A stretch of 64,000 nt of DNA from Cladocopium goreaui (lineage: Eukaryota > Sar > Dinophyceae > Suessiales > Symbiodiniaceae): positions 29,474 through 93,473 of the forward strand of contig CAMXCT020001506.1 of NCBI GenBank assembly GCA_947184155.2. Reading direction: 5' to 3'. Below, piece after piece: positions 9,661 through 19,874 of the stretch. The translations under genes were made by a program, and so were the position numbers. Below the pieces are notes generated by a model, which was not told the origin of the DNA, ran no database searches, and saw nothing but the letters and a program-made list of their open reading frames with translations. Each line of letters starts with the position of its first letter. Within the stretch, counting starts at the first letter, position 1.

Positions 9661-10917
9661 AGTGTGTTTGTCTGTCTCTGGTTTGTGGAAGAAGAAATGG
9701 AAAGGAAACAGTTTTTGGAACTAACTCAACCTTTAAACACGTGGCTCAAGGTGAAACCTTGTGAACCTGTGAAGAGTTAGTAAGACACCTCACGTCCTTG
9801 TTTTGGTTTGTGGAGACCGTGTGTAACTGCTGACCTGCTGCTGGACAGACTGTGGAGTGCAAACGGAAAAGGGATCAGACTGAGTGAGGCCATTGGTTTT
9901 TGACACTTCGTGAACCTTGCGTTTTCGTTTTGGTGTTAAGTAACTGCGCGTAAACTTTTGGCGAAATCGGTTTTGATTTTCTACGCTGGAGTGTGATTTG
10001 AAGAAGTGCGGCGTTCAATCAACGCCTTCATTTCGGCCTCGCCTTCCGCAAAGACGTTGCTCTCTCTGCTGGCCCCTGCCCCCCCCCAAAACCCTTCGAA
10101 TCGTGCCTGGTCCGGATTGGCAAAACTCCGGATGTATTTGATGCTATGCATTTTGTTTAGGGAAATCGCGTCCCAGCTCTTCGAAGGACCGCTCGAGCGT
10201 TCTTCCGCTGCAAAGTCAAAGCCAGAATTTATTGCAGCCGCTCCGTCAAGGAGTTTCCAACTCGAACTGGCTGCAGGGTGCCCAACCGCCAGCGCATGCT
10301 TCAGCGACAAGAGAAACAACTGCAACCCTTCAGCGGTGCCATTGGCTTCGGTGTTGGGAACGCTTGTGAGCTTCGTAGTCTGCCGCGGACCGGCTGTTGA
10401 GCAGAGCCAGCGACCGCCGGACGCGCAGCCTAGAAGTGACTATCAGGTCAAAAAAGGATAAAATGAAGGCCTCAGTGTGGGACGTAAACATCTGCTGGGC
10501 GTGGACCAGGCTTTTGCCATAGTAACCCGGATTTTTCAAATTCAGGGTGGAGGCTAGGCGCAGGTGCCCAGGTCGTGCGAAGACGATTGTTCTTGTTCGG
10601 GGCGCGAAAGAAGCTGGCGCAGCATCTTGCTGGAGCCACCTTGCACGCGTTACCCATGGCCCTATGTTTTTTTGGGATTCAGTGACAGAGCTGAATGAAA
10701 AAAAGAGCTGTGTTTATTGAACTTGACTTGACTACGTGTTTGGACTTCTCATGTTGCACAGGTTTCATTCCACTTTCGCTACATTTCTTTCAGACAACTT
10801 TTGGCTCAGTGTTTTGGATGACAAATTGCGCTGAAGATCGCTTCGAGATCGATCCTGTTCCAGCAATGGCAATGGAGGCTATCGTCTTTGGTTGGCTTTG
10901 ACCCCCAAGCAGTTTGA
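9661..10917. other. No confident gene; ambiguous GC-richer block
   Basis: At 10006-10461 (+) and 9981-10660 (-) both strands are open for 60-150 codons, and base composition is richer in G+C than in neighbouring DNA. It includes a run of nine C at about 10080. I recognise no domain on either strand. It may be a decayed gene or an older insertion; strand cannot be decided from the sequence. Confidence 0.35.
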
Positions 10918-11022
10918 AGCGCTTTGGGTTGCGCAAGGATCCAATCGCAGCTGAAACGTGCACAGTACTTCAATGATTGGACACCTGAGGAACCCAAAGA
11001 TGAATTTTGTGCCAAACACTAT
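10918..11022 (+). pseudogene. Upstream half of an unknown frame split by element A
   Basis: The frame is open from 10918 (just after a TGA at 10915) to the left edge of element A, ending in codon TAT (11020-11022). Read straight across the element it continues in the same frame at 19875 (GTG). It encodes about 35 residues including 'DWTPEEPKDEFCAKHY'. The product is unidentified; it could be a host exon or an older retroelement gag. Confidence 0.5.
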
Positions 11023-11405
11023 GGGAATTTCAGCGAGCTGACAGTACTTTCTCTCTAGCCACCCAAACAGGACTATACTAGGTATAGTCCGGTCTGTATA
11101 CCTAATTCTCTCTTCCTCTACCCTTCCTTACGCGTCCTCTACACACGCCTGCGCAAACCTGAAAACCAAACAATGAAACCCAAAACAGTTGAAATCCAAA
11201 CCGTTGAAATCTTTGTTTTTAAGTTTTAATTTGACAACTGCAATCTTTCAGAAAGAATTGCACATGTTGGGTTGTCATGTCAGAGTATCAAAGATATATC
11301 TGAAACTGTTAGATCTGATGACTATTTGTTTCTGTGTAGCCACTCATGTTTAAGGGTGTGGTGGGAGGGTCGTCGTTCATTTCTTTGCTATGGGACTTTT
11401 CCTGT
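11023..11405 (+). repeat. Element A split repeat A1 (left terminus)
   Basis: 383 bp, the same length and by eye identical to A2 at 18871-19253. It contains a perfect hairpin at 11070-11090 (GGACTATAC, loop tag, GTATAGTCC). It is terminal in the element and is the natural place for the promoter, though no motif is recognised. Confidence 0.92.
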
Positions 11406-11587
11406 GGTAGCAGGGGCATTTTCCTGTGACCTGGATCACCGGCACCGTTGTGAGAGCCTGACAGCATTTTGGATTAGCCGAAGTTCATTTTGGACTGTTT
11501 TTCATGCTGGTGGTTTTCATTTGGAGCTGGTTGTGTACTTTTGCATTTCAATTCCAGTGTGCATCTTGTTCTGGACTTGATTCAGCA

Positions 11588-13711
11588 ATGAATTTGGACG
11601 ACGATGAGACTGAGCAGGGATTGCGACCGCTCAGAGGTTTTCGAAGACGTTGGCAGGCACCTCAGCCTTCATCTCCTGCTGATTCAGATGTTGTAGGGCT
11701 GCATGATCTTGAAGAGGGTCCTTATGAAGTAAATTCACCTTTGATGGGAGAGAGCGCTTTTGGTTCAGCAGATGTTGGCATGACTTTGGATGATTGGGAC
11801 TTTCTTGAGTCTTCACCTGTCCACGTTGAACATGTGTCAAACACTATGAAACGTTTGCTGGAGCCTGAGAGTGATTTTGCAAACCAAGAATGTCGTGTTC
11901 GAGTTTTGGACCCAAACAGCAGAGAACCGACGTGGAAAGCAGCTGCAACAGCATCTAATTTCAAGAGGATGAAACGTGACCTTGAGAAGTTGCCCTGGGA
12001 GGTTGAGGGAACTGCCTTTCGTTTACAGGACAAATGGCATGGAACTGCGCTGGCCTCGTTTGACTCCTATTTTTCTCCAACATGCATTGGTGCATTTGAT
12101 GTTTGGGATTCACAGGTTGTTAAGACCAGGCCTGAAGTGACCCGTGTTGCAGTTGATTTGCCAGTGGTGCCTTTCACCCTCAAGAGGGCCAGACGTGAGC
12201 CAGTGGATGAGGATATCAGATGTCAGGCCCTTATGAAATTTCGTGACATCATTCTCCAGGATCCTTTGAGCACTCAGCTTGGGGCCAGTTTGAGGGGACG
12301 TTTGGACCAGGGTACATCTCATGATGACATTGACCAGTCATTCAGAGATTGTTTTCGTATGAAAGCATCATCTACTTTGCAGAAGCGCTCAGCATCTCTG
12401 GCAAAGCTGTCCAAGTTTTTGAGGGCTGCAGGACAGTTATACCCACTGCGGCTGTCTGAACCTCAACTATACGCTGCACTTTGCAGTATGCGTGAAGCTG
12501 GATCGGGTGCAACTTCTGCACAGCATGTCATTGAAGCGTTGCATTTTCTTGACAGCACTGCAAAACTGAAGATTGTGGATTTGTCAGATGTTATTTCTGC
12601 AAGATGCCGTGGAGTGGCAAGGGATATGTATTTGACAAAGAGCCCATTGCAGCAGAAGCAGCCTTTAACTGTTGCACAAGTTTACAAGCTTGAGGGTGCC
12701 ATGCAATCTTCAGGGACGGTCTTGCGTTGCATCTTGGGGCAACTCTTGTTTTGCATACATGCCTGTTGTCGGTGGCGAGATGCACAGCGTTTGAAGTCTA
12801 TTTCGACTGAAACTGGCCAATGTGAATCACTTTTGTATGCCGATGCACTGACTTCCAAAACCGCCTTGACTGCAGAGGCGAAAACGAGATTCCTCCCCTA
12901 TGCCGCGATTGGCACGGGCCTGTCGGCAGAGGACTGGTCAGCCATGTGGCTTGACGCCAGGCGAGAGGAGGGGTTGACTTTTTCAGAGTTTGTGCTGCCC
13001 AGTTTTTCAGAGAAGTATGCTTGCTGGCTGGATACACCGATGAGCGCTTCTGAAGCGACAGTGTGGCTGCGGGAGTTTCTTGAGGGGTCGGAAAATTTCA
13101 GACCTGAGATGCTGGGGTCTCATTCGTGCAAGACCACGCTCCTCACGTGGGCGGGGAGGAGTGTCAGAGTGGTGTTCACTCCATCAGAACGCCGCCTGCT
13201 GGGGCACCATCTTGACCCTAGCATGAAGAGTGTCTTGTGCTACTCGCGTGAAAGCTATACCAGCCTATACTCCAAGGTGCTTGGCATGTTCCGCCTGATC
13301 AGGTCTGGCGACTACAATCCCGACCAATCGGCGATTGACAGAGTGGTGCAGATGGCCGAAGAGTCAGGCGAGGTTTATGCAGAGCCCATTCAAGAGACTG
13401 AGGGTGCAGACATCCACTCGGATTCAGAGTCCAGTGTGGCTTCAATGGAGAGCTTGCGCGTCCCGGAAGAGGGAGATGATGAGAGGAACACCCAATGCAT
13501 TTCACTGTTTCCTGCCTTTCCAGGCGTACCTGAGGCATCCATGTTTGTGCATAGGATCTCGGGTCTTGTGCACGTGGCAAACGAGGACGACGTCTTGATT
13601 TGTGGCCGACCTACATCGCTCCACTTCAAACCTTTTTCGAAGGTAGCTGACCGTGAACATTTGGAAAGCTGCCGTCAGTGCCTCAAGTCCTTTCAAAATA
13701 GGAAGGCTTGA
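11588..13711 (+). CDS. Tyrosine recombinase of element A, with Cys-rich tail
   Basis: 708 residues from ATG 11588; the frame is open further upstream, but the Asp/Glu-rich 'MNLDDDETE' start matches the 'MDDDS' start of element B. Catalytic region: Arg I in 'CCRWRDAQR' (R395); the beta-hairpin Lys in 'LTSKTAL'; box II 'HSCKTTLLTWAGR' (H512, K515), where the usual second Arg is Lys; 'LLGHHL'; and nucleophile Tyr in 'CYSRE' (Y552). After an acidic Ser/Glu linker (about 600-650) comes a C-terminal module with 'LICGR' and 'CRQCLKS'. It should join a circular cDNA to the target through short crossover sites. It lies upstream of gag with a 418-bp gap. Confidence 0.88.
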   Translation: MNLDDDETEQGLRPLRGFRRRWQAPQPSSPADSDVVGLHDLEEGPYEVNSPLMGESAFGSADVGMTLDDWDFLESSPVHVEHVSNTMKRLLEPESDFANQECRVRVLDPNSREPTWKAAATASNFKRMKRDLEKLPWEVEGTAFRLQDKWHGTALASFDSYFSPTCIGAFDVWDSQVVKTRPEVTRVAVDLPVVPFTLKRARREPVDEDIRCQALMKFRDIILQDPLSTQLGASLRGRLDQGTSHDDIDQSFRDCFRMKASSTLQKRSASLAKLSKFLRAAGQLYPLRLSEPQLYAALCSMREAGSGATSAQHVIEALHFLDSTAKLKIVDLSDVISARCRGVARDMYLTKSPLQQKQPLTVAQVYKLEGAMQSSGTVLRCILGQLLFCIHACCRWRDAQRLKSISTETGQCESLLYADALTSKTALTAEAKTRFLPYAAIGTGLSAEDWSAMWLDARREEGLTFSEFVLPSFSEKYACWLDTPMSASEATVWLREFLEGSENFRPEMLGSHSCKTTLLTWAGRSVRVVFTPSERRLLGHHLDPSMKSVLCYSRESYTSLYSKVLGMFRLIRSGDYNPDQSAIDRVVQMAEESGEVYAEPIQETEGADIHSDSESSVASMESLRVPEEGDDERNTQCISLFPAFPGVPEASMFVHRISGLVHVANEDDVLICGRPTSLHFKPFSKVADREHLESCRQCLKSFQNRKA

Positions 13712-14129
13712 TACCAGTGTGCATGCCGCGGTGAAAAACAAAATTCACTGATCAGTTGTTGAGTGAGAAGCTGAAAATCACCATGCAATCATGACCGCAT
13801 GCCAAACCATGTTGTGAGTGCAATCGCATCACCAAATCTGATTGGTGGAAAGCTTGTTGTCCAAACTCCAAGAAACTTCGTCTTGCAGTGGGACAAACCT
13901 CAAGCTCAGCTAACTGCACTTGAACGTTGACACTTGACATTTGAGCAGGTTATGCATGGGCGATCAATTCAAAATCAGCTGATACTCACCCAAAAAGTGT
14001 TTAAACATTGTCTCGGGTTTTTGTTTTTGCATGATTTTTGCACTAAACTCGGATGTGACGGAACTTTCAATAACCACGTGTTTGGTCATGATGAATGGTT
14101 TACGCTGGTTCCCGATAATCGCGGCGTTG
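13712..14129 (+). other. Spacer between recombinase and gag of element A
   Basis: 418 bp. The gag frame stays open upstream to 14031, but the likely start is ATG 14130. No conserved site was recognised; an internal promoter or trans-splice acceptor could lie here. Confidence 0.5.
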
Positions 14130-15344
14130 ATGGCTGCGTCAACTCTGGAATCGGAGGCTGCCTTCAAGGAAAGGGCATTGCAAATCGGAATAGAGGAAAG
14201 ACACGTTGAAAAGTTTGTGGAGAAGAGATTTGCAGCGTTTGGCCGCTATGCTTTTGCAGTGGTTTACTCTCCACACCATACAGATGAGGCACCATTGCGC
14301 CGATTCCTGACGGATTTGTTGGAAGAAGAGCCCAGCTTGGATCAACTGTCATGCATGCGGAGGTTGTTCTTTGAGGCGCACACGATGGCGCTGACAGATG
14401 CGCGCCAAAGGGTAGAGGCATCGCCAGACCCTGGTATGGCGACCAGGAAATTGGCCACAGCCGAACGTGTGGCACGGCAGAAAGAACAGGAGTCGAGGCT
14501 TGGAGGATTAGTCTTCACGCCGGAGACTACTCCTTCAAACCATCTGGTGGACCTCTTTGTTGAGATGTGTGAGACAGGCGTCCTCTCATACATAAAACCA
14601 GAGCAATGTTGCAGCAGGGCCCAAGAAGTCAGTGCAGTACGCAGGGACCCAACAGTGTCCACAGATGCCCTGGGAATGCTGAAGCTGGGGGCCAAAACGA
14701 TGGACCCGACATGTGAGGCCAACACTGAGTTGAAGCTGCGAGCTTGTTGGCAACGCAGAAACCTGGCTATGGATCTGGCTGGATTGGCCAGCTTCGATGT
14801 AGTTGAAGGATGGGTCCAATTCCTCTTCTTGCAGTTGTTGCGGGAGCAATCCCGGGGCTTTGCAAAGATTTCATTGCAGCAGATTTTGGACTGCGATAAA
14901 CAGTTGTTTACCCTGGCCTCGCATCGAACCATGGGGAACTTACAGAAAGGAGCTGATGAGGCAAAACCTTTGGACACCACCATCAACAGCTTGAAGGAGT
15001 CCAGCGAGATTTTGCAGTATCTCATGCCATTACCGGCAACGAGAACCCATGAGGCTCCAGCCCCTTCAGGTAGCCGCCCTGAAAAGTTCCAGAAGACCGA
15101 CAAGGGTGGCAACAAAGGTGGCAACAAGGGGTCTGGAAAGACAGGGAGCAACCCGAAGGTACAACTTCCTGAAGGTTGTACCACCCATGATGATGAGCAC
15201 AAACCTTTGTGCTTTGCATTCCAGAACAACAAATGCAAGTTCAAGGGACCGCCTGGGAAGCGTTGTGCCCGTGGGTTCCATAAGTGTTACAAGAAAGGGT
15301 GCTACAGGCCCAAGCCTTACTACCTGTGCACCCATACAGACTGA
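14130..15344 (+). CDS. Gag-like protein of element A, CCCH-type zinc finger
   Basis: 404 residues. ATG 14130 is chosen because homology to element B's gag begins right after it: the 'FKERALQIG' region matches 'FEERCQKLG'. A mostly helical body (about 1-320) should form the particle shell. A Gly/Lys-rich linker ('GNKGGNKGSGK', about 340-365) leads to a Cys/His cluster, 'LCFAFQNNKC' ... 'RCARGFHKC' ... 'GCYRPKPYYLC', of CCCH style rather than the retroviral CCHC knuckle, presumably binding RNA. The frame ends in TGA at 15342-15344 and the next ORF continues in the same frame. Confidence 0.82.
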   Translation: MAASTLESEAAFKERALQIGIEERHVEKFVEKRFAAFGRYAFAVVYSPHHTDEAPLRRFLTDLLEEEPSLDQLSCMRRLFFEAHTMALTDARQRVEASPDPGMATRKLATAERVARQKEQESRLGGLVFTPETTPSNHLVDLFVEMCETGVLSYIKPEQCCSRAQEVSAVRRDPTVSTDALGMLKLGAKTMDPTCEANTELKLRACWQRRNLAMDLAGLASFDVVEGWVQFLFLQLLREQSRGFAKISLQQILDCDKQLFTLASHRTMGNLQKGADEAKPLDTTINSLKESSEILQYLMPLPATRTHEAPAPSGSRPEKFQKTDKGGNKGGNKGSGKTGSNPKVQLPEGCTTHDDEHKPLCFAFQNNKCKFKGPPGKRCARGFHKCYKKGCYRPKPYYLCTHTD

Positions 15345-15347
15345 CTC
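15342..15347 (+). promoter_or_regulatory. Possible readthrough stop UGA-CUC between gag and pol
   Basis: Gag ends at TGA; the following frame is the pol frame with no shift and stays open from 15345 to 18389. The only ATG-like start before the methyltransferase motif would be a GTG at 15408. Stop-codon readthrough would give a Gag-Pol fusion, as in gammaretroviruses. The context UGA-CUC is close to the known leaky UGA-CUA. Readthrough itself is inference. Confidence 0.5.
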
Positions 15348-18300
15348 ACGGAGGAGACAACAGCAGTTTCACAAGCGACAGTTTCACGAGATTCACCTCC
15401 CCTATTTGTGGAAATCTTTGCAGGACGGGGAGCCTTTTCTAAGGCAGCCATACAAGCTGGGCTGCGAGTTGTGAGTGTTGACCATGAAGTGGTACAACCG
15501 TTTGCACCCATTGTGACGTTGGATCTGACCACTAAAAGTGGGGTTCAGATCATGTGGGCCATTTTGGACTCACCTGGGCTGGCAGCAGTGCATCTAGGCT
15601 TGCCCTGCGGGACAAGTAGCAGGGCTAGGGAGTTACCCTTGCCGAGGGCGTTGAGACTAGCTGGAGTGCCTGAACCTCCACCACTTCGATCGGCAGAGTA
15701 CCCATTAGGGTTACCAAACCTTAGTGCCAAGCACCAAGCCCGAGTTGACAGTGCGAATGCCTTGTACAAGCTTGCAGTTGACATAATACTTTGGTGTTAT
15801 CGGAAAGGTATTGTGATCAGCATAGAGAACCCAGCTAACAGTTGGTTGTGGGCAGTGCTGGTCAAGGTGGCGCGGGAACACTCAGAAGAGGCAGCACACG
15901 CCTTGAATCTTTTGCAGATGATACAGTTTCATGCATGCTGCCATGGATCAGCCAGGAGAAAGCATACAGGCTGGCTTTCGACAGCGGGTGTCTACGCCGC
16001 ATTGGAGGCGACATGTCGTAACGATCACAGCCATGAACCTTGGGGAGTGCGATGGCAGGCTGGCTCTTGGGTTTTCGATACATCTACAGAAGCCCATTAC
16101 CCTGCCTTGCTTGCGCAAAGAGCCACAGAGTGTTTGCTGCGTTTTTGCCATGCTCAAGGGCTGTCGGTGACAAAGCAGTTGAGGTTGCATGACCAGTCGG
16201 TCGCAGTGCAGGGTAAGCAATCGAAAAAGCACCGCCCAATTGTGCCGGAATACCATCGCATTGTCTCTGCAAAAGCTGGTATACCCCAACCTGAGGGGTC
16301 AAAGATTCTTCCTCCTCACTTTGCGGGGGAAGTAGGGCACGAGGAGGAGATTGGGGCTGGCATGGAGAAAGCGAGCAGTGCTGATACAGTCAAGTTTGGT
16401 ATTTATCATACCCCCAAGCAGTTCCTTTCCATGGCCAAGAAGGCGAACCACCCTATGGATTCAGTTGACCATTTGGAGGAGGTGACAAAATATGCACTTG
16501 ATTTCAATTTTCGTTATCCAGAGCATGTTGTCAAGTTGGAGCGGAGGAAAAACCTGCTTCAGGCAAAACTGTTGAGTGTGAAGCTTGCGGACGAAGAAAG
16601 CAGGTTGCATGCGTCTTTGCCGCCTCCACTGCAGAAGGTCCTCGAGGGGAAGAAGTTGCTTGTTTGGCAGGCCTTGCTGGAGAAATTTGGGTATGACGAC
16701 ATGGGAGTCGTACCCTTCATGATGGAAGGGGTGAAACTGGTAGGCCGACATGATGCCCCAGAGTGCTATCCACAGATGTTGAGGCCAGCCACTCTGGTGG
16801 CTGAGGATCTTAGTTCCTCCTCTGTCTGGCGCCGCAAGGCGATTGTTGGCAGGGTAGGCACTTCTGACCCTGCGCATGTGGCTCATTTGGAGGAGACGGC
16901 CTTGGAGGAATTGCAACTGGGTTTTCTTGAAGGGCCGTTTGAGAGTGAGGCCATGGTGACGGCCTACCTGGGGAGAAGCGACTGGTGTGTGGTCCGAAGA
17001 TTTGTGCTTGTTCAAGGTGCAGAGATGAAACTGCGCCCCATCGACGATTGCTTGGAGGCTCAAATCAACCATGCATTCACAGTGTCTTCTTATTTGAAGT
17101 TACAAGACATTGACTACATTGCTGGCTTGGCTCTCCGAATAGCTGAGTGCTTGGCTGGGTCGACAGAGGGCCCAGGAGTTGAGCCTTGGGTTGGAAAATG
17201 CTTGGATCTTAGCAAGGCATACAAGCAGCTTGCGGTCCACCCCAGTGACAGACACCTGGCAGTCATTTTCTATCACGACAGTGACGGCCGCCCCAAGTTC
17301 TATGTGGCCAACTCCCTTATGTTTGGATCAACGGCGGCAGTATACAGTTTCAACAGGGTCTCAAGGAGTTTGTGGTTCCTTTTCAACAAGATGTTGGTCA
17401 TACCCAGCGGGGTCTTTTTCGATGACTTCCCCATGTTTTCTCCCAGTGGCCTGGCGAGTGACGCCGACTTTGCCGCCAGCGAGCTGCTGGATCTGTTGGG
17501 CTGGAAGCATGCCAAGACTGGCACTAAGGCTTTTCCGTTTCAACCAAAGTTTCAAGTGCTGGGCTGCGTGTTGGACCTGGGCAAGGTGGACCAGGGTTAT
17601 TTCTGGCTGGAAAATAAACCAGGACGGATCGACAGGTTGGTTGCGCTTCTTCAACAGATTCGTGCAGACGGCCAGATGACCAGACATCAGGGCCAGGTGA
17701 TCCATGGGCTGATGCGCTATGCCTGTGGGTTCTTCAGTGGAAAGTTTTTGCAGCAGGTCAGCTCAGAAGTGTTGGCCATTAGCGGAGTTGGGGGTCGCAA
17801 AGGCCCGGCTGAAGTTGCGTCGTTTTGCGACTACGCAGTGGCCATGTTACAGGCGGCAAAACCGAGGTGTATCAATGTCAGCTTTGAGAAGACCCCTGTT
17901 TTAATTTTCTCAGATGGCTGCTGGGAAAAGAACTTTGCAGGCATTGGTGCAGTGGTGCTTGATGCCGCCACAGGGCAAGGCTTTGTTTGCCAGGGATGTG
18001 TCCCGGATGTGCTGCTGGACAAGTGGAAAGTGTTGGTGGGGGATCACCTGATATGCCAGATAGAGCTTTACGTGATGGTGTTGATCAGGTGGCAGTTCAG
18101 ATCCCTCCTACACAACAGACGTTCCATCTGGTGGGTTGACAATGACGCAGCGCGTTACTGTACAATCAAGGGCCAAAGTGCGAGCCCCTCCATGAGGGAT
18201 TTGGTGCGAGAGTTCTACGCTGTCGACGCTGACAGCCCGTCCTACAGCTGGATTGAGAGGGTGCCGAGCCTATCCAATATTTCTGATGGGCCATCTCGTC

Positions 18301-18389
18301 ACAATAGTGCTGAAGCCTTGAAAATCCTTGGAATCGATGCGCTAACTGAGTTTCAGCACCCTGAGGAGCTTGTCAGACGTTTGAAATAG
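15345..18389 (+). CDS. Pol of element A: methyltransferase-like, RT, RNase H
   Basis: 1014 codons after the gag stop; residues here are counted from GTG 15408. Residues 1-260: methyltransferase-like fold with motif I 'EIFAGRGAFS', a Pro-Cys loop 'GLPCGTSSRARE' (C67) and 'IENPANSWLW' (E140), resembling the PC and ENV motifs of C5-cytosine methyltransferases. A linker follows, then RT with catalytic Asp in 'DLSKAYKQL' (D600) and 'FFDDFP' (D672-D673, in place of YxDD). RNase H has Asp 'FSDGCW' (D836), Glu 'QIELYV' (E886), 'VDNDAA' (D911) and 'ISDGPSRH' (D959). DIRS elements are known to carry a Dam-like methyltransferase after RNase H; here the domain is a different type and comes first. Whether it is catalytically active cannot be told. 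Confidence 0.88.
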   Translation, partial: LTEETTAVSQATVSRDSPPLFVEIFAGRGAFSKAAIQAGLRVVSVDHEVVQPFAPIVTLDLTTKSGVQIMWAILDSPGLAAVHLGLPCGTSSRARELPLPRALRLAGVPEPPPLRSAEYPLGLPNLSAKHQARVDSANALYKLAVDIILWCYRKGIVISIENPANSWLWAVLVKVAREHSEEAAHALNLLQMIQFHACCHGSARRKHTGWLSTAGVYAALEATCRNDHSHEPWGVRWQAGSWVFDTSTEAHYPALLAQRATECLLRFCHAQGLSVTKQLRLHDQSVAVQGKQSKKHRPIVPEYHRIVSAKAGIPQPEGSKILPPHFAGEVGHEEEIGAGMEKASSADTVKFGIYHTPKQFLSMAKKANHPMDSVDHLEEVTKYALDFNFRYPEHVVKLERRKNLLQAKLLSVKLADEESRLHASLPPPLQKVLEGKKLLVWQALLEKFGYDDMGVVPFMMEGVKLVGRHDAPECYPQMLRPATLVAEDLSSSSVWRRKAIVGRVGTSDPAHVAHLEETALEELQLGFLEGPFESEAMVTAYLGRSDWCVVRRFVLVQGAEMKLRPIDDCLEAQINHAFTVSSYLKLQDIDYIAGLALRIAECLAGSTEGPGVEPWVGKCLDLSKAYKQLAVHPSDRHLAVIFYHDSDGRPKFYVANSLMFGSTAAVYSFNRVSRSLWFLFNKMLVIPSGVFFDDFPMFSPSGLASDADFAASELLDLLGWKHAKTGTKAFPFQPKFQVLGCVLDLGKVDQGYFWLENKPGRIDRLVALLQQIRADGQMTRHQGQVIHGLMRYACGFFSGKFLQQVSSEVLAISGVGGRKGPAEVASFCDYAVAMLQAAKPRCINVSFEKTPVLIFSDGCWEKNFAGIGAVVLDAATGQGFVCQGCVPDVLLDKWKVLVGDHLICQIELYVMVLIRWQFRSLLHNRRSIWWVDNDAARYCTIKGQSASPSMRDLVREFYAVDADSPSYSWIERVPSLSNISDGPSRHNSAEALKILGIDALTEFQHPEELVRRLK

Positions 18390-18406
18390 CTGGCCTGAGT
18401 TGAAAA

Positions 18407-18870
18407 GGGGGTATCTTGCAGTCCAGCTGGAAAACAATCCATACAGCTATCTCAAGATAGCATCAAGTTGCCAGAATGGACTTGAACCTACCCAAGCAGC
18501 TAGCACCCTTGTGCGAACGTGGCTACTTGAAACTTAACCCCGGATCATTCAACGCAAAGGCGTGAAAAAGCGAAGCGACCGAGTGCATCAAATCCACCGT
18601 TTTCCACATGTTCAGTTTTTGTGATTTTTGCAGTGATGTTTTTGATGTTGTTGAAGCCACCTGCAGTGTTCAGACATGTCAGACTCAGTTTTTGGATGTT
18701 CACTGTGGTTTTGGGTTCTTGTTTTTGGTTTGCGTATATGTGAGGGTATGTTTCGTGTTTATATTTTTATATACCCCACGTATGATACGTATGCGCTTGC
18801 GTAGGATCAGGACGCGATAAGGGTTGAGAGGGTTTATTGGGATACAGACTTTGGTTGTGGTATAGGAGAA
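18407..18870 (+). repeat. Element A split repeat B1
   Basis: 464 bp, starting with a G-run (GGGGGTATC) and ending GGTATAGGAGAA directly against A2. It matches B2 (19293-19874), apart from a 118-bp tandem duplication in B2. Confidence 0.92.
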
Positions 18871-19253
18871 GGGAATTTCAGCGAGCTGACAGTACTTTCT
18901 CTCTAGCCACCCAAACAGGACTATACTAGGTATAGTCCGGTCTGTATACCTAATTCTCTCTTCCTCTACCCTTCCTTACGCGTCCTCTACACACGCCTGC
19001 GCAAACCTGAAAACCAAACAATGAAACCCAAAACAGTTGAAATCCAAACCGTTGAAATCTTTGTTTTTAAGTTTTAATTTGACAACTGCAATCTTTCAGA
19101 AAGAATTGCACATGTTGGGTTGTCATGTCAGAGTATCAAAGATATATCTGAAACTGTTAGATCTGATGACTATTTGTTTCTGTGTAGCCACTCATGTTTA
19201 AGGGTGTGGTGGGAGGGTCGTCGTTCATTTCTTTGCTATGGGACTTTTCCTGT
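18871..19253 (+). repeat. Element A split repeat A2
   Basis: 383 bp copy of A1, abutting B1 without a gap, and followed at once by CCCACCC (19254-19260). It carries the same 9-bp hairpin as A1. Confidence 0.92.
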
Positions 19254-19292
19254 CCCACCCTATCAATTCCCACCCGAAAATCCCATATCAAG

Positions 19293-19874
19293 GGGGGTAT
19301 CTTGCAGTCCAGCTGGAAAACAATCCATACAGCTATCTCAAGATAGCATCAAGTTGCCAGAATGGACTTGAACCTACCCAAGCAGCTAGCACCCTTGTGC
19401 GAACGTGGCTACTTGAAACTTGCAGTCCAGCTGGAAAACAATCCATACAGCTATCTCAAGATAGCATCAAGTTGCCAGAATGGACTTGAACCTACCCAAG
19501 CAGCTAGCACCCTTGTGCGAACGTGGCTACTTGAAACTTAACCCCGGATCATTCAACGCAAAGGCGTGAAAAAGCGAAGCGACCGAGTGCATCAAATCCA
19601 CCGTTTTCCACATGTTCAGTTTTTGTGATTTTTGCAGTGATGTTTTTGATGTTGTTGAAGCCACCTGCAGTGTTCAGACATGTCAGACTCAGTTTTTGGA
19701 TGTTCACTGTGGTTTTGGGTTCTTGTTTTTGGTTTGCGTATATGTGAGGGTATGTTTCGTGTTTATATTTTTATATACCCCACGTATGATACGTATGCGC
19801 TTGCGTAGGATCAGGACGCGATAAGGGTTGAGAGGGTTTATTGGGATACAGACTTTGGTTGTGGTATAGGAGAA
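19293..19874 (+). repeat. Element A split repeat B2 (right terminus), internal duplication
   Basis: 582 bp = B1 (464) plus a 118-bp tandem duplication: 19301-19418 repeated at 19419-19536. It ends GGTATAGGAGAA at 19874, exactly as B1 ends. A 39-bp spacer (19254-19292) separates it from A2. Confidence 0.9.

Larger units (their letters stand above)
1842..9980 (+). mobile_element. Copia-like retroelement E (boundaries uncertain)
   Basis: Order of parts: broken gag (about 1844-2967), tandem-repeat spacer (3192-3424), protease-integrase-RT-RNase H polyprotein with a methyltransferase-like C-terminus (3272-8005), small membrane/zinc protein (8031-8390), then a hairpin-rich non-coding tract (8394-9660). 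Integrase before RT, and the 'YVDD' RT box, place it in Ty1/copia rather than Ty3/gypsy. I found no LTR pair, primer-binding site or target duplication, so the ends given are only the limits of related-looking sequence. Confidence 0.6.
11023..19874 (+). mobile_element. YR retroelement A, complete, split direct repeats
   Basis: 8,852 bp. Structure: A1 (11023-11405), recombinase, gag, methyltransferase-RT-RNase H pol, B1 (18407-18870), A2 (18871-19253), spacer, B2 (19293-19874). A1 with A2, and B1 with B2, form the split direct repeat layout known from PAT and Ngaro elements of the DIRS order. The gene order (recombinase first, then gag, then pol) differs from canonical DIRS/PAT/Ngaro, where the recombinase is downstream. 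There is no target-site duplication. A1 and A2 show no difference by eye, so insertion is recent. All three ORFs are intact. Confidence 0.9.

Noticed and set aside
9746-9760. Spliced-leader relic (TGGCTCAAGG)
   Set aside because: Only nine bases match; a match of that length is expected by chance in a window this size. The same holds for GGCTCAAGG near 24352 and TTTTGGCTCA near 10798.
10006-10461. 151-codon plus-strand gene
   Set aside because: The opposite strand is equally open and neither shows a domain; kept only as an ambiguous block.
14342-15244. Minus-strand 300-codon frame opposite gag A
   Set aside because: The + strand frame is homologous to gag B; the opposite frame has no support.
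11023-19253. A1 and A2 of element A read as LTRs of an ordinary LTR retrotransposon
   Set aside because: There is a second repeated block (B1, B2), no integrase, no TG...CA ends, no target duplication and no primer-binding site; a tyrosine recombinase is present.
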